A stretch of DNA of 64,000 nt from Paramacrobiotus metropolitanus (taxonomy: Eukaryota > Tardigrada > Eutardigrada > Parachela > Macrobiotidae): positions 744,001 to 808,000 of the forward strand of contig NW_026570285.1 in NCBI RefSeq assembly GCF_019649055.1, given 5' to 3'. Under the pieces are notes generated by a model. That model was not told the DNA's origin. It was given only the letters and a program-made list of their open reading frames with translations, and made no database searches. Positions 23,421-34,931 of the stretch are shown here, in pieces. Positions within the stretch are counted from its first letter, which is position 1, and the number at the start of each line of letters is the position of its first letter. A program made the position numbers and the translations under genes.

Positions 23421-25410
23421 TTATATTGTATGGCAATGTATGCTATCGTTTCGTGCTTGGTTTCGAACAGCTTCGTCTAGCAGCACAAAGAGCGGAGAGA
23501 ATGCTTTTTCATAGGCAATATGCGAGAAATGCAAATAGTCCGGCAAATCAGTCCGGCTGATCTGGCCGTTCCCATCCACAAATCCGGGATCCAAGTTGAT
23601 CACACGGATGTTGGTCTCTTCCTTCAGTCGTTCCCGTAGGAGCTCATTCACTGCTTTATTCTTCTCCCTGTATACGGACGGTCCCGGGCCTTTCGGAAAT
23701 AATTCCTAAACCAAGCACATATTACTGATAACGAAAATTAACAAGACCTTTCAAATTAATTTTTTATCAGATACGTGATAACCAGGTCTTTAAAGCAGAG
23801 ATTAAAATAGTAGGGTAGAAATTTAAAAATACACACTCCCCCATACCCCCAGGGGGACTGCCCCTGGGAACTCGGGGTGGGGTAAGTTGAATTTCTTATT
23901 AAGCAGCTATGGATAAAGAATCTTTTCGCGCGAAGCCGACGAGCTATTTTCATGAAAGACGCATGGAATACTATTTTGCTGGAGTTTTAATTTGTGCCAA
24001 GTTTCACTTTACTAACGGCAATAAAACAACGAGGAGATATCTTGAGCAACGTGTAATACACGTACGTAAATTTGCAGGTCAACACCGATTCTCGTTAAAT
24101 GAACCGGTTATTGCTGTTCATAGAGGTTGTTTTCAATTGATTTATTCCCAAGGTACTCGTACAGAAAACAGAAAACCTGACCCATGTTCTAAATTTCAAT
24201 TAGGACCGTCGCGAATTATTACTGGTGAGAGGGATTTTTATGGAATATTTAGTGCGCGATTACCACTGTATCCAAGTGGGACGTTTAATGATACTAGTTT
24301 CGCGCGAAGCGCGAAGCCGACGGCAGATGTTGCCCTAAAAATTAAGAAATTCCATTTGAAATACACATTTTAATTCAAATTTTATATTTGACAGACCCCT
24401 CTAACGTTTTCTCAACGGATTTCTACTTTTTTAATCTTGCACATTCGAGAAGTTAATAATACACAGAACACATTTAATAATACACAAACTGTGTAATAAT
24501 ACACACTATTTTAACCTATGCTTTAAAGTTTAAAGTAGGAATTTAGCTTACAACACTGGTTAAAATGTAGCGCGTTGTAGAGCGGAAAAAGCAGCTTACA
24601 ATCACAAATATTTGCGTGGACGGCTGACGATCGCGAAGCGCTTGGATGATCTTCTCGATCATACCGGCAATGTGATCCGGAGTGTTCTGGATATTATTCG
24701 TTCCGATCAGAAGAACGATCGCCTAAAGAATTTCGTAGTGTCCATCAGGTGAACATACAGTCATATTTTGCCGTCATTCTCATCAGAAAAACCTAAGAAA
24801 CCTAAAGATAACCTAAGAAAGCCTAAGAATAACCTAAGAAAACCTAAGAAAACCTAAGAAACCTAAAAAACCAAAGAATAACCTAAGAATAACCAAGTAC
24901 GAATTAGACCCGTATAAGTGTACGTTCCACCAATTTGAGTTCGTCGTTCACCGGCTGATAGCATAAATACCGCACTGGAGCCAAAATAACACAAACACGA
25001 TTCTGTACATGTTTGCGCTTCGCTCGAATTAAAAATGTGTACCTTGGCATGGAAATTATCTATGGCCGCAATTCTCCACTGACAACTCCCTGCAGTAGTT
25101 CCTCCACAGTCAGTCCATCCATCCCCAAATTTAAACAGCGAAAGGACGATACGAACTTGGACCATATCTGTAACATTTCACTTCTTACATTCACCACCCA
25201 ACACAAAACTGGAAAGTGTTTTGATTAGCTCGCTAATACCAATTATCACCACTTCCGTGAGAAAGAATTATGTGCGCCACAGGTGCGTCTCAGGCTTACC
25301 GGAGCATACTGTAGGCGGTTAATCAAGCTATCTCCCAAGAAAATGACTTCAGGATTGTCATCCATTGAATAAGCTCTGCTGTTAGATATCCGGCACAAAA
25401 CCTTCTTACC
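23421..25410 (-). CDS. PAF-acetylhydrolase-IB-like SGNH hydrolase (frameshifted)
   Basis: Four minus-strand exons (about 25310-25410, 25045-25162, 24600-24722, 23421-23705) follow the PAFAH1B2/3 fold. They carry block I NPEVIFLGDSLIN with the GDS nucleophile, an IWSKF..LNLGMDG block, block III IVLLIGTNN, and block V with DYLHFS carrying the catalytic Asp/His region near the C-terminus. Such enzymes remove the sn-2 acetyl group of platelet-activating factor or related esters. In the second exon the family reading shifts by -1 after SGEL: a TAG follows in the first frame, and the frame ending DNFHAK joins the next exon. This is either a disabling mutation or an assembly error. The N-terminal exon was not found. 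An unrelated plus-strand ORF sits in the 23706-24599 intron. Confidence 0.75.
23909..24373 (+). CDS. Orphan ORF inside an intron of the hydrolase gene
   Basis: A single open frame of 154 aa starts MDKESFRAKPTSYFHERRM and ends KKFHLKYTF, opposite in strand to the host gene. It is basic, with no signal peptide or membrane segment. The coding frame is flanked by the near-identical direct repeats 'cgcgcgaagccgacg' at about 23928 and 'cgcgaagccgacg' at about 24311, the second inside the ORF's end. 'aatacacac' occurs on both outer sides (near 23829 and 24505). Just upstream lies a GC-rich hairpin-like stretch (cccccagggggactgcccctggg). I recognise no family. The layout suggests an insertion. Confidence 0.4.
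   Translation: MDKESFRAKPTSYFHERRMEYYFAGVLICAKFHFTNGNKTTRRYLEQRVIHVRKFAGQHRFSLNEPVIAVHRGCFQLIYSQGTRTENRKPDPCSKFQLGPSRIITGERDFYGIFSARLPLYPSGTFNDTSFARSAKPTADVALKIKKFHLKYTF
24780..24895. repeat. 'aacctaagaa' tandem decamer array
   Basis: About ten imperfect copies of aacctaagaa lie in a hydrolase intron. The same motif recurs near 52000 (inverted), 56025 and 60255 beside retrotransposon fragments. Confidence 0.7.
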
Positions 25411-25933
25411 CTAATTCAATACAATTCAGCTTAAAAACCAGAATAAACTGCTTGAACGTTATGAAACTGGCTATTTTCAACTACTATTTTAATCTTTCCA
25501 GCATTAACGGTGTTATCGAAAAAGCGCAGACTATGTATCGGTAAGTTTACAGTCCATATATATGATACCGCATAAACAAGTTTGTGAACGTATTTGTGCA
25601 TTTCACGGTCATACGATGTCATAATGATAAGCTATCATAAGTACGTACTTCTACGAACAATTTTTGTTTCTTATCCGAAAGAGTGTTCGGGCCGTAGAAC
25701 AGGACATATAACTGCGACAACACTTGCAGTCTGTTTTATTTGAATAAAAGTAGTTCCAGTAGGGGCAATGATTCATCCCACGGGAAAGATAAGCAACGCT
25801 GCCGCTCCCACCACGTACAACAGAGTTCGATAAACGGTAAAACCGTTAGGCAATTGCGCGCGACGGTGCATATGCTGTAGTTAAAAAACCGCGAACGACG
25901 CGATTATGGGAATGGGACCAAGCATTATACGTA

Positions 25934-26040
25934 CGGGAAGTGACCCGGTACATGGCGCGGACCTAAATATCCTGATTCGTGTACATTCTCGAAAACTGTA
26001 CCCTTTGCGCCATCCCAGATACTTTTTTCCGCCGTTTTAT
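25934..26040. mobile_element. Diverged fragment of the foldback family
   Basis: The 'gggaagtgacccggtacatgg' end and 'gattcgtgtacat' repeat the outer end of the adjacent 26040-26726 element in the same order, so this is an older nested copy. Confidence 0.5.
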
Positions 26041-26726
26041 TAAGGGAAGTGGCCCGGTACATGGTACCAAATTCGTGTACATGCACGGAAACTTTCACTT
26101 TCGCGCACTCCCATACACATTTTTGTTTCGATTCACAGCATTCTGTAGCCAGATGATTTGTATACGCTGGCGAGAAAACCGTATGTGCGCGCAACATCCG
26201 GTTCAAGAGTTATTGCTGTTACAAAATTCCAAAAAGTTTAAATGCATTCAGGTGTACCAAAAGTCTCATTATGGACCGATCTCCCTCAAATTTTGCACGT
26301 AAATGCGCATAACCACGAAGAACGTTTTTACACCGATCCACTGTTCTAACATTTTTCTCAAATTTTAAAATGAATTTCAAAAATTTCAAAATTCATTTTA
26401 AAATTGAAAAAAAATCATGGAAGACTGGATCGGTGTAAGAACGATCTTCAGGGTCATGTCCATTTACGTGCAAAATTTGAAGGAAATCGGTCCATAATGA
26501 GACTTTTGGTACACCTGAATGCATTTAAACTTTTTGGAATTTTCTTACAGCCATAACTCTTGAACCGGATGTTGCGCGCACAAACGGTTTTCACGCCAGT
26601 GTATACAATTCATCTGGCCACAGAATACCATAAACCGAAACAAAAATATGTTTGGGAGTGCGCTAAAGTGAAAGTTTCCGTGCATGTACACGAATTTGGT
26701 ACCATGTACCGGGCCACTTCCCTTAA
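26040..26726. mobile_element. Foldback element with ~330-bp inverted arms
   Basis: The two halves (about 26040-26365 and 26400-26726) are inverted copies. The ends read 'ttaagggaagtggcccggta' and its complement, and the arms meet at an A/T-rich centre 'ttttaaaatgaatttcaaaa'. No protein is encoded. 'ttccgccg' occurs outside both ends (near 26027 and 26732) but not immediately adjacent, so the target duplication is uncertain. Related partial copies lie at 21.3, 26.8, 27.5-28.0 and 30.95-31.2 kb. Confidence 0.8.
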
Positions 26727-26984
26727 GCATTCCGCCGACGAATAATTTGCAGACATTGGTGTGAAACCCGTTTGCGCGCGCAACACTCGGTTCGCGAGTT
26801 ATGGATGAAATGAAATTCCAAAAGTTTCAACGCACAAGGTGTACCGGAAGTCTCATTGTCGAGCGATCTTATACTCGTACAGTATTAACTTGTGAAATGC
26901 ACGTGTACTACGTCTCAATTGATAATATAATTACTTCGTGGAGTATCTCTAGTAAAGAAAAGAAATTAAACAAAATTAATAATG

Positions 26985-27230
26985 GTACAAGCAAAATTAA
27001 CTATGATATCCAAAACAATACAACGGTCGATGGCGTTCTGGAGTAGAAAGCGTGATTATATGGTAAAGGTCACGGATGCCGGTGGCTAATGAGTGATCAC
27101 TCTAGGCAGATCTCGCAGATCCCTAAAGTGCTCGAGTAAAGGCAGCTGAGATAATGACTAATTCTCCGGACCAATCTACAGGGTTGCTCTGCTATCAGAT
27201 CTCCCGCAGTCCCCTAAGGCAGTGTTCGTT
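26985..27230 (-). pseudogene. Lectin 3'-end remnant
   Basis: 'ttatatggtaaaggtcacggatgcc' and the following 'ggcagatctcgcaga' match the last-exon region of the lectin family (compare 34893-34960). The reading frame is destroyed. Confidence 0.45.
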
Positions 27231-27536
27231 CGTGCAAACTCTGGTTTATGCTCGTGACTGTGCCAGCCGACTGGGCGCTTTGATTAAAATGTAGCATGCG
27301 CAGTCTGGGTCTGTTCTCACGTATTCCGCCCCACGAACCGTCTTCTTTTCGAAGGTGTTCACGAAGCAAACTAAAGCAGGCCTGAGGCCACTCGCTTTGA
27401 GGTGACGTCGCGTCACCGCGTCACAATCGAGGTCGAAATGCTGCGTTAACTGGATTGCCTAACTTGTTGTAACTGTAACCGGATGTGACGGTACAGGAAT
27501 AATTTAAATATAGAATCGTGGCAGCAACAGGTTTGG

Positions 27537-27995
27537 GCCGCTGTTAAGGAAAACGGCCCGGAAACACATGGCAATAAAATCGAGAGTGAACCAATATCAA
27601 CATTCATAGCATTTTTTTCCAATTTTAAAATGAATTTCATAAGTTTTAAAATTTATTTCAAAATTATGGCAAAGTGCCAAGAAGCTGAAATTGGTTCACT
27701 TTCGACTTCATGGCCATGTGTTTTTTAGAGCAAGGTTTCAAGAAGATCGGGTAATAACGAGACTTTTGCTACATACACAACAATGCATTTAAACTTTTCC
27801 CCAATTTATTCTGCTACATCTCGGCAACTGGATGTTACGCGCGTTTAAACGGTTTTCAGAATAATGTATACAAACCATTTATCTTTAGAATGACATAAAG
27901 TACTAGAAAAAAGGGATTCGAAGTGCGCGAAAGCGAAAGTCTTAGTGTATCCATCCATTTTTGAGACTATGTACCGGGCCATTTTCCTTAAGCGT
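27537..27995. mobile_element. Foldback family copy, internally rearranged
   Basis: It contains 'ttaaggaaaacggcccgga' at the left and 'gtaccgggccattttcctta' at the right as inverted ends. The A/T-rich centre sits off-centre near 27620-27660, so one arm is shortened. Confidence 0.6.
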
Positions 27996-28384
27996 GAGGA
28001 TTACCTACTAGCCTCACAGGACAAGTCCAAGTAGAATAGACGGTGACGTGGGGCCGAGTGATACTGTAAAGATCATTCATTATTTTCCGTTAACGGAAGC
28101 TGGTGGCTGCTGTTGGGCCAGCTGTGCATGTGGATCTGTAATTCCCAGGCGCCACATCGGCGAGCTTGAACATCAGCGCCATGTCCAGCAACATGTGGGA
28201 CTTGTTGCGGCTTGTATACCAGCCGCCGCAGTTTACTGGCACTGATGGAGCCCCTCTTGCTTATAGCTGTATGTGCTAGCTATGCACATTTCGTTGCTAT
28301 TTTTACTGCATCTCATTATGCCGATACTTATAAACAACACCAGGAACGTATAATTTCGCGAAGGACATACTTTCCGGGAAGAGG

Positions 28385-28535
28385 GGATCGGTGGTGGCGT
28401 GTATGCTGGCCGGGACGCCGGCAGAATATACTTTTTGGAGAGGTGGGGCGCGCGCAGCAGGCTCAACCAGACGCGGACCGTGCCGAAGCTTCAGCCTTGC
28501 TGACCACTCAACACTACAAAATTTGTACAGATTAA
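28385..28535 (-). pseudogene. Lectin exon-6 fragment
   Basis: Minus-strand translation gives VRVWLSLLRAPHLSKKYILP, close to the exon-6 peptide of the intact lectin (VWLSLLRTPRFSKKPILP). The frame is broken on both sides and no neighbouring lectin exon is present. Confidence 0.65.
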
Positions 28536-28549
28536 ACTTGGAATGAGAT

Positions 28550-30540
28550 AGCTTATGTCGCAATTATCGTAGGATGAAAAATAATTGGAAAATATGTAAA
28601 ATATTTATATGGAAACCAATTTTGATCGAGGACAATAATATCCTTTGTTCAGTAATCAGTAGGCTTGGTCGGTAGATACAGTACTCGTACTCTAGTAGTG
28701 TGAATTTTTCGATTTTTTGATAATTTTTTGATTTTTGATTCAGTCGGCAGCAAGAAGTATGTAGTGATAACGAGCAACAGAGATTACGTTGTCCTACTCA
28801 CTGAACATTAGTAACAGCAATAGAGGGTCCTGTAATTTCCGTTTACACAGCAGCCCTAATTAGTGATACCTAAGCACTGATATGGCCTTTGGGTTGGCTC
28901 TTTCTGAATATCGATTGTTTCCGGATAACTGTTCCCAAAAAAATTTTTTGCCAGAGATATTAAGCATCTAATTTACCCGGGATGTCGTTCTACCCGGTAC
29001 TAGGTAGTTAACATTTTTTGTGTATTGGCAATAGCCACCAACAAAATAAAAACCAGCCCTCGCGGTCACACTGTTTGTGGTAAGGGGAGGTAAGGCCGGT
29101 GGTAAATTGAGGATCTCGGACAATGGCGACCGTTCCCTTTATCTAGACATGGCAGCTTCTGCACAGTTCTGTTAGTTTACAGCTGGTGCATTAGCGTTGT
29201 GTAGGACACTGATAACGGTTCTGCTCTTATCTGGTCCACGCCACTAACACTAAGATAATATCCCTTCCCTAAAACTTTAGCTTCCGTTCACTCTACAGGC
29301 CTGATCGACGGTCAGTATATTTCCTGTAACACAGTAGGTCTGGTTAGTGGATAGTGTAACCCTTGTGCGGTTCTGTTCATTCGAAAGCTCAAGAACTTTG
29401 TTCTCATAATTATGCCGGTCCGGTCAGTGAGTTTTTCATTGCATAGGAAAACTCACGGTCAGTAAACTTTCGCTTTCTAACTTTAAAAAGCGAAAGTTTT
29501 CGCAAACTTTAGTCTAAAACTTTAGTCGCAAAGTTTAGTTTTCGCAAACTATGGTTAGACATTGCCTGTTTTCTACCACCGAGTGGACGAAGTGCGATTT
29601 CGCTTTCTACCTAATATGTAAAGGAACTATGCAGGTAAATAGGAATACGCTCGTACCGGCATCCGAGCGACGGTCCAGAGCAGATATTTTTGAAAACAAA
29701 ATGCATGTGGGACCCTTTTGGGACATGCTGAGTTTAATGGTGAAATCGGTTTTTTAATTTGGTTGGCGGTTTTTTCTAGCCAAGTTCCACGGGGCGGCCG
29801 ATCATAATATAGATCTATTTCCTTGATATATGTATATATATATATATATATAAGCCACAGAATAACTAGAAATATGATAACAGCTAGCGATCCGACAACG
29901 AAAGGTTCTCTTTGTTTCGATAGATTCGGTACGTCTACTGTTAATTTGTAGGGAAATTAGAAAAAGCTACAATAGTACTAGTATTATACACACAGTGCAA
30001 CGAAATACAAACTACTAACGGTATCCGTACGCACTTAGTACGAGTACCACACTGGCAGCACTTTACAAAACGTGCAAAAATTAATACATTTTCCGTAAGC
30101 CGGTGCGACAATTTGAAGAGCCTAAAGAAATAATGGGGCCCTTATGTACAGTACATGTACTCGTAATTTTTCTGCGTACGGAGTACGGTGACGAACGCAA
30201 TGCCTGATCGGAGCATGATCGTGGCGTGCTAAAAAAATCATGCACCGATCGCCTTGTACGATGTATTGAACGTAGTGGTTTTACGATTAATTATTCTACA
30301 ACGTACTGTACATTAGCTGGCATTTCTACCGCAGCAAGACTTAAGCGTTCACTAAGGTTCCAGCAGCAGCAGTAGCAGCAAGTCGTACTGAGCATACTTC
30401 TTTACATTGGTTTAATATTGAATAATTTGAATTCTACGGAGACTACGGATCATTGAGTATTAAATAAGTGTTCTGTATTAACAAACGGGATGAAATCGGA
30501 TTATGTTGTAACTTTTAAGACGGATTTGTTTACTAATAAT
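28550..30540. other. Repeat-poor unassigned stretch
   Basis: No conserved exon is seen. There is a 13-bp hairpin (29464-29476 with 29487-29499), a short TA microsatellite (about 29829-29851) and a short (cag)n run near 30360. Confidence 0.4.
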
Positions 30541-30949
30541 TTTCAGTGATTATTTTACTCTGCAGTTTGCAACTGCATCCTTTTCGGTTGGTCATACTAT
30601 CCAGCAACGTTTGTGGAACATGGAGACCAAGGAATTTTTGCTTTATCATCACAACATCGCGATCGCTTTATCCGGCAAATATACTTCGCTGCCTTCCGGA
30701 TGCTTGCATTATCAATCTGGAAAATCGGACGTGCCGGAATCGCCTGTCAAATCCAGCAGCATCGTTCACGCTAAAACTTTAACGTAAGGATTGGTTGCAA
30801 TATTTTTTAATGCGCTATCCGAGGCAGTTTATTATGCTTGCTCATCTTTTAGTATCTCCGGACGTTATCCGGACTCCTGAAAATTACGGAAATGGTACGC
30901 TACTGTACTGTGTACAGATACGCACAATATTGTACATGATCTAATTTAG

Positions 30950-31215
30950 GGGAAATGGCTCGGTACTTTGTGTCGAAAATGGGATACATACACTAAAACT
31001 TTCGCTTTCGCGCACTCCGAACCACGTTTTTGTAATACTTTATGTCATTCTAAAGCTAAATGATTTGTATACATTATCCTGAAAACCGTTTGCGCGTGCA
31101 ACATCCGGTTGCCGAGATATGGCGTACTAAAATGGGCGAAAAGTTTAAATGCATTGTTGTGTACCAAAAGTCTGGTTATTACCCGATCTTCTTGAAACTT
31201 TCTGCAAAAGACATA
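30950..31215. mobile_element. Half copy of the foldback family
   Basis: It starts 'taggggaaatggctcggtac' and contains 'gcgcgtgcaacatccggttg' and 'gcattgttgtgtaccaaaag'. It corresponds to the left arm of the 26040-26726 element and lies upstream of the MARVEL-like exons. Confidence 0.55.
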
Positions 31216-31295
31216 TCCATAAAGCTAATCAATCCGGTATACAGTTCGTGTCGATCAGTTTTTGTATAAATTCTTGCGTGTGTTTATGTGCAGCG

Positions 31296-32016
31296 AAACG
31301 TGAATTTTTTGTGGATGCAGGTGTGCACGTTCAGTGCATTTGTTGCGTCCCTCTGCGGCTCACCACAAAACCCTTGGTTTATGGCGGATGTTTACTCGGC
31401 ATTGTGGACCAGTATTGCCACTGCCATCGCATTCGTTGCTACCCTGGCACTGCTCATTGCACATCTTTTTCATCTTGTTGATACATTCCATGCCGTTCCT
31501 TGGAATACCATCGTAAGGCTATTCCAATCGCGCGCTGTAACGCCGTCACGCGATTTACAGATTTCTACTTATATTCAGAACTTCCAGTATAATAAAGTAC
31601 AGTATATAAGTTCATTGAATCTGCTGATACATGTACAATGTACGGACTGCGTACGTACACTGTATTCATATATATTAATTCTAATTCTATTATTACTGCA
31701 AAACTGTGCCAATTCCAAGTCGTAAAAATTTCGTTTCTCCCTGTACCAAATACAAGTGTACTACTGTAAGTTAACCTGTAACCGCCCGCACTCATGCGTT
31801 GTAAATACAGTTCCGCTCAAATAATTTTGTTAGTGCACGTTAAGCGCAAAATATACAATTGCAAGTATGTATATGTTGATCTTTTTATAAATATATATTA
31901 ATTGCTTATTTTTCCAGGAAATAATGTGCTCCCTATTCGAAGTGCACTGCATGTTGTTCTCTGGAGCTATTATGATGGCTTTTGCCGATGCGTTGACCAA
32001 CAGAAGGATATGTGCG
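31296..32016 (+). CDS. MARVEL-like membrane protein (two exons, partial)
   Basis: Two in-phase exons, 31296-31512 and 31918-32016, encode hydrophobic segments typical of a CMTM/MARVEL four-helix protein: FLWMQVCTFSAFVASLC, then ALWTSIATAIAFVATLALL with AHLFHLVDTF, then MCSLFEVHCMLFSGAIMMAF. MARVEL proteins sit in plasma and vesicle membranes and help in membrane apposition and traffic. A possible upstream exon at 30620-30783 (METKEFLLYHHNIAIAL...) has a good donor but its phase does not match, so a linking exon is missing or it belongs elsewhere. The last helix and C-terminus were not found. Confidence 0.55.
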
Positions 32017-33820
32017 GTTAGTTTAATATTCCGTATTCTGCTGTAAAGCAATCATTGTAAAATCCATATTAATTTATGACGTTGTAGCGGCTTATGTCGC
32101 TGTAGTCAACCTAAGAACCAAAACCTTCTTTGACCTTGAAGCCCTGGTCCCACTCCCAGTGAAGCATAATAACTTAAGGGGGACTAATTTATAATAATTA
32201 CCTAAAAGTCCTTCACTTTCAGTTAAACCACTAACTCTATGACAACAGTTGTGCCATAAGTGAAGGTGCTATCAAGTAGCATGATTTTTACTTTATCGCA
32301 TCCACTAAAACAAAATTTAAAATGATGTATTTTAAACTTTAAAATTTATAAAGTAGAAAAACACACATTTTAATATACTTGTTTTACAAACATTACCTAA
32401 TCATGCCAAAAATTGCCTCAGCTGGTGTAGCATACTGTCCTCCACAAACGTAAGAAAGCGGATTTCGGCGACCACAAGCAGATTGAATTTTAAAGTGGTG
32501 GAAGATACCATTTTCATCACTTCACCGACTTAACAGCACACTTTTACAAAATCCAGAAACAGGTCGCCAAAAACCAATCTCTTACGTTTTTAGAGGAGAG
32601 AATTGGCTACACAGTGGTGTACGACGTTTATTGATTGTTTACGTAGTGTGAGAGGAGTACAAACGAGAAAGGCAAAAAACTGTACTTTTCAGAAGAAGCA
32701 TGTAAAGTGCTTGCCTGTCTATCGATACTGGAACGCGCTGGTCAAGCTAAATAGCAGCGCATTCAGCCATTTGCTCTTTGTTTTGCTGCTTGCGCAGTCT
32801 GCTTGTGTCCAGTGTCTGCGCCTTCCAGCCCGGTGTGTCCAGACCGGACCAGACCGATGGCTGACAAAGGAAAGCTGACCAGTGACCACTGTAATGCATT
32901 TATAAGCCTGATAACCCAGAATTAGCCGTTTCGTCACTTTCGTTGAAAAGATAAACAATAACGCAAACGACTGCTTGGCAAGTTGGTATTCCTCGAAAGT
33001 CGAAACTGAATCTAAAGTACTAGTATCTTTTACATCATTAAGTAGTCTTTAATTATCAAGCTTTGTATTCAGGTACAATATTAGGACTGCGCTGTATTTA
33101 TGGACTTCCTTAATTTTAATTTTATATCTCCAAAGGTATCTTGAACCACGGTACAAAGTAATATTTTGTATTATGTTGTATTCAATTTTGATTGCATTTC
33201 TTAAAGTTTATTTAAAACACTTTCCTGGTATAACTGTTAGTGCTATCTGGCGTAATCTGGGACAAAATTATCAACAAAAATTTGTCTTATATCTTAAGCG
33301 CAGAAAAACAAACTTTTTGGCAAACTTATGTGTCTTATATAATTTCAAACATCATTTCCAAAAGCTTTGTGTACATCATATTGTTCGTGCAATCGTGGTT
33401 TAGATCACTGTGCCGTCAGGCTGGTCGGCAGAACAAAAGGCTGATGAGCAGGTGTGCCTGACTGTGTAGTGCGTGCTCTTTTGATCAACTCACTCAGTCT
33501 CACTGGACTTCGCTAAAGGTGCTGCGGTCAGTTTGGCTTGACCGCCAGCCGCCCAATAATACCACCGCTCGTCTGACTGCCCGACAGGAAACAGACAGAC
33601 AATCAGTCGCGCGCTGTTGATTTATCAGCTGCGCCAGTTCCAAATTTTTATGACAGCCTTCGCATTAAAATGCATAAGAATTAAACGACTTATCCGATCT
33701 CCGATATCTAACTTGTTTCAGATGGAGAAATGTTTGTTGTATAAGGACACACTAAGTTTAGAAAATGGGTGATTCATAAAATCGAGGACCTGCTATAAAT
33801 TAGTCCCCCTTAAGAGCCAT
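32017..33820. other. Unassigned stretch
   Basis: It probably includes intron or 3' sequence of the MARVEL-like gene. Several short frames exist (for example 32603-32878), but none has a recognisable domain, good splice context or a paralogue in the window. Confidence 0.35.
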
Positions 33821-34165
33821 CACAGAAATTTGCCGGCAGAATGAAAACTTGTACTAAAATCAACTGTATCGTCGCGTACTACAGGCTGCTTTTCATGTTT
33901 ACAGCTATTCTGCTGGGCAGCAGCGATCGCGTATGGACGAGACGCCTTCCTTTTCCTTAGAGATACGCGGCATACGCCTGATAGGTTCATGGAATCCAGC
34001 ATTCATCCCAAGGTATTGGTGTCAGAATTCTTCCAGAAACAGATAAATAAAAGTCTTCCAGCACATACGTGCATCTGTACTCCTAAACGTAATGCATTTT
34101 TCATCGTAAAATGGTGCATCTGTATGTACATGTAACAACCGGAATTTACTGAATAATTTATAAAC

Positions 34166-34282
34166 CTGCAACACCGTTTCGCAGGACATGGGAGAGACCA
34201 CAGGGGAAAATGCCCGTGTTATCTCGTCAAAATGCGAACCGACTGGAAGTTGACAACTGGGCGTAGATGCCCCTGCTCCCAA
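34166..34282 (-). CDS. Possible small gene with N-myristoylation-like start
   Basis: A 39-codon minus-strand exon begins MGAGASTPS, matching the MGxxxS/T myristoylation consensus, and ends at a potential donor (cag|gtttat, 34165). A second exon could lie in 33823-34080, but no unique joining is evident. Low confidence. Confidence 0.22.
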
Positions 34283-34931
34283 AATTTAGTTCCTTAATTA
34301 TGTTACAGAAGTTATTTGCATTTATCAACGATATTATTTATGCATGGTACCGCTTGTCGTTAGAGAACGATCCCGATTGAGAATTTTTAAAAAATTGTTA
34401 CTAAAGCATACTTGGTGGACATTGTGTGGAAGATTTCCTAACTTCTCAACTCATCATCAGTTCCCGCGAATAATCCCAAATTCCCAAACACAAAACGATG
34501 AGTTTCAACATTTACAGTTAGTATGTTCACGCCAATACTCCATTTCATCCCAATTTAACGTAAACGGGATATAGAAATTATTAATGAAACCGAAAAAACA
34601 ACAGTTCAATAACAGCAGTAACAAAACGGATGACCACAACCAGCATTGTTTGCACATAAGATTTACATGTCAGCAGAATAATAATACGTCTTCAGAAAAA
34701 CAAAATTCCAACAAAATATCGCTGACTGTGCGATGCATTAAAGCACGCTGAAAAACTGACGTTAATTAAAATCCAGGCAGCTCTTAAATGGCGAATGATT
34801 TTTATCTTTCTACAATTTATGTAAAGAAACCCAGAAAAAAAGACAGAACGGATAAACACCTAAATGATGATGCGAATATACGTATTGTTATATGGTAAAG
34901 GTCACGAGTGCCGGCTCCAGAATGGAAGCGG

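Noticed and set aside
29829-29851. TA-rich run as a promoter or origin
   Set aside because: A simple dinucleotide microsatellite with no gene nearby.
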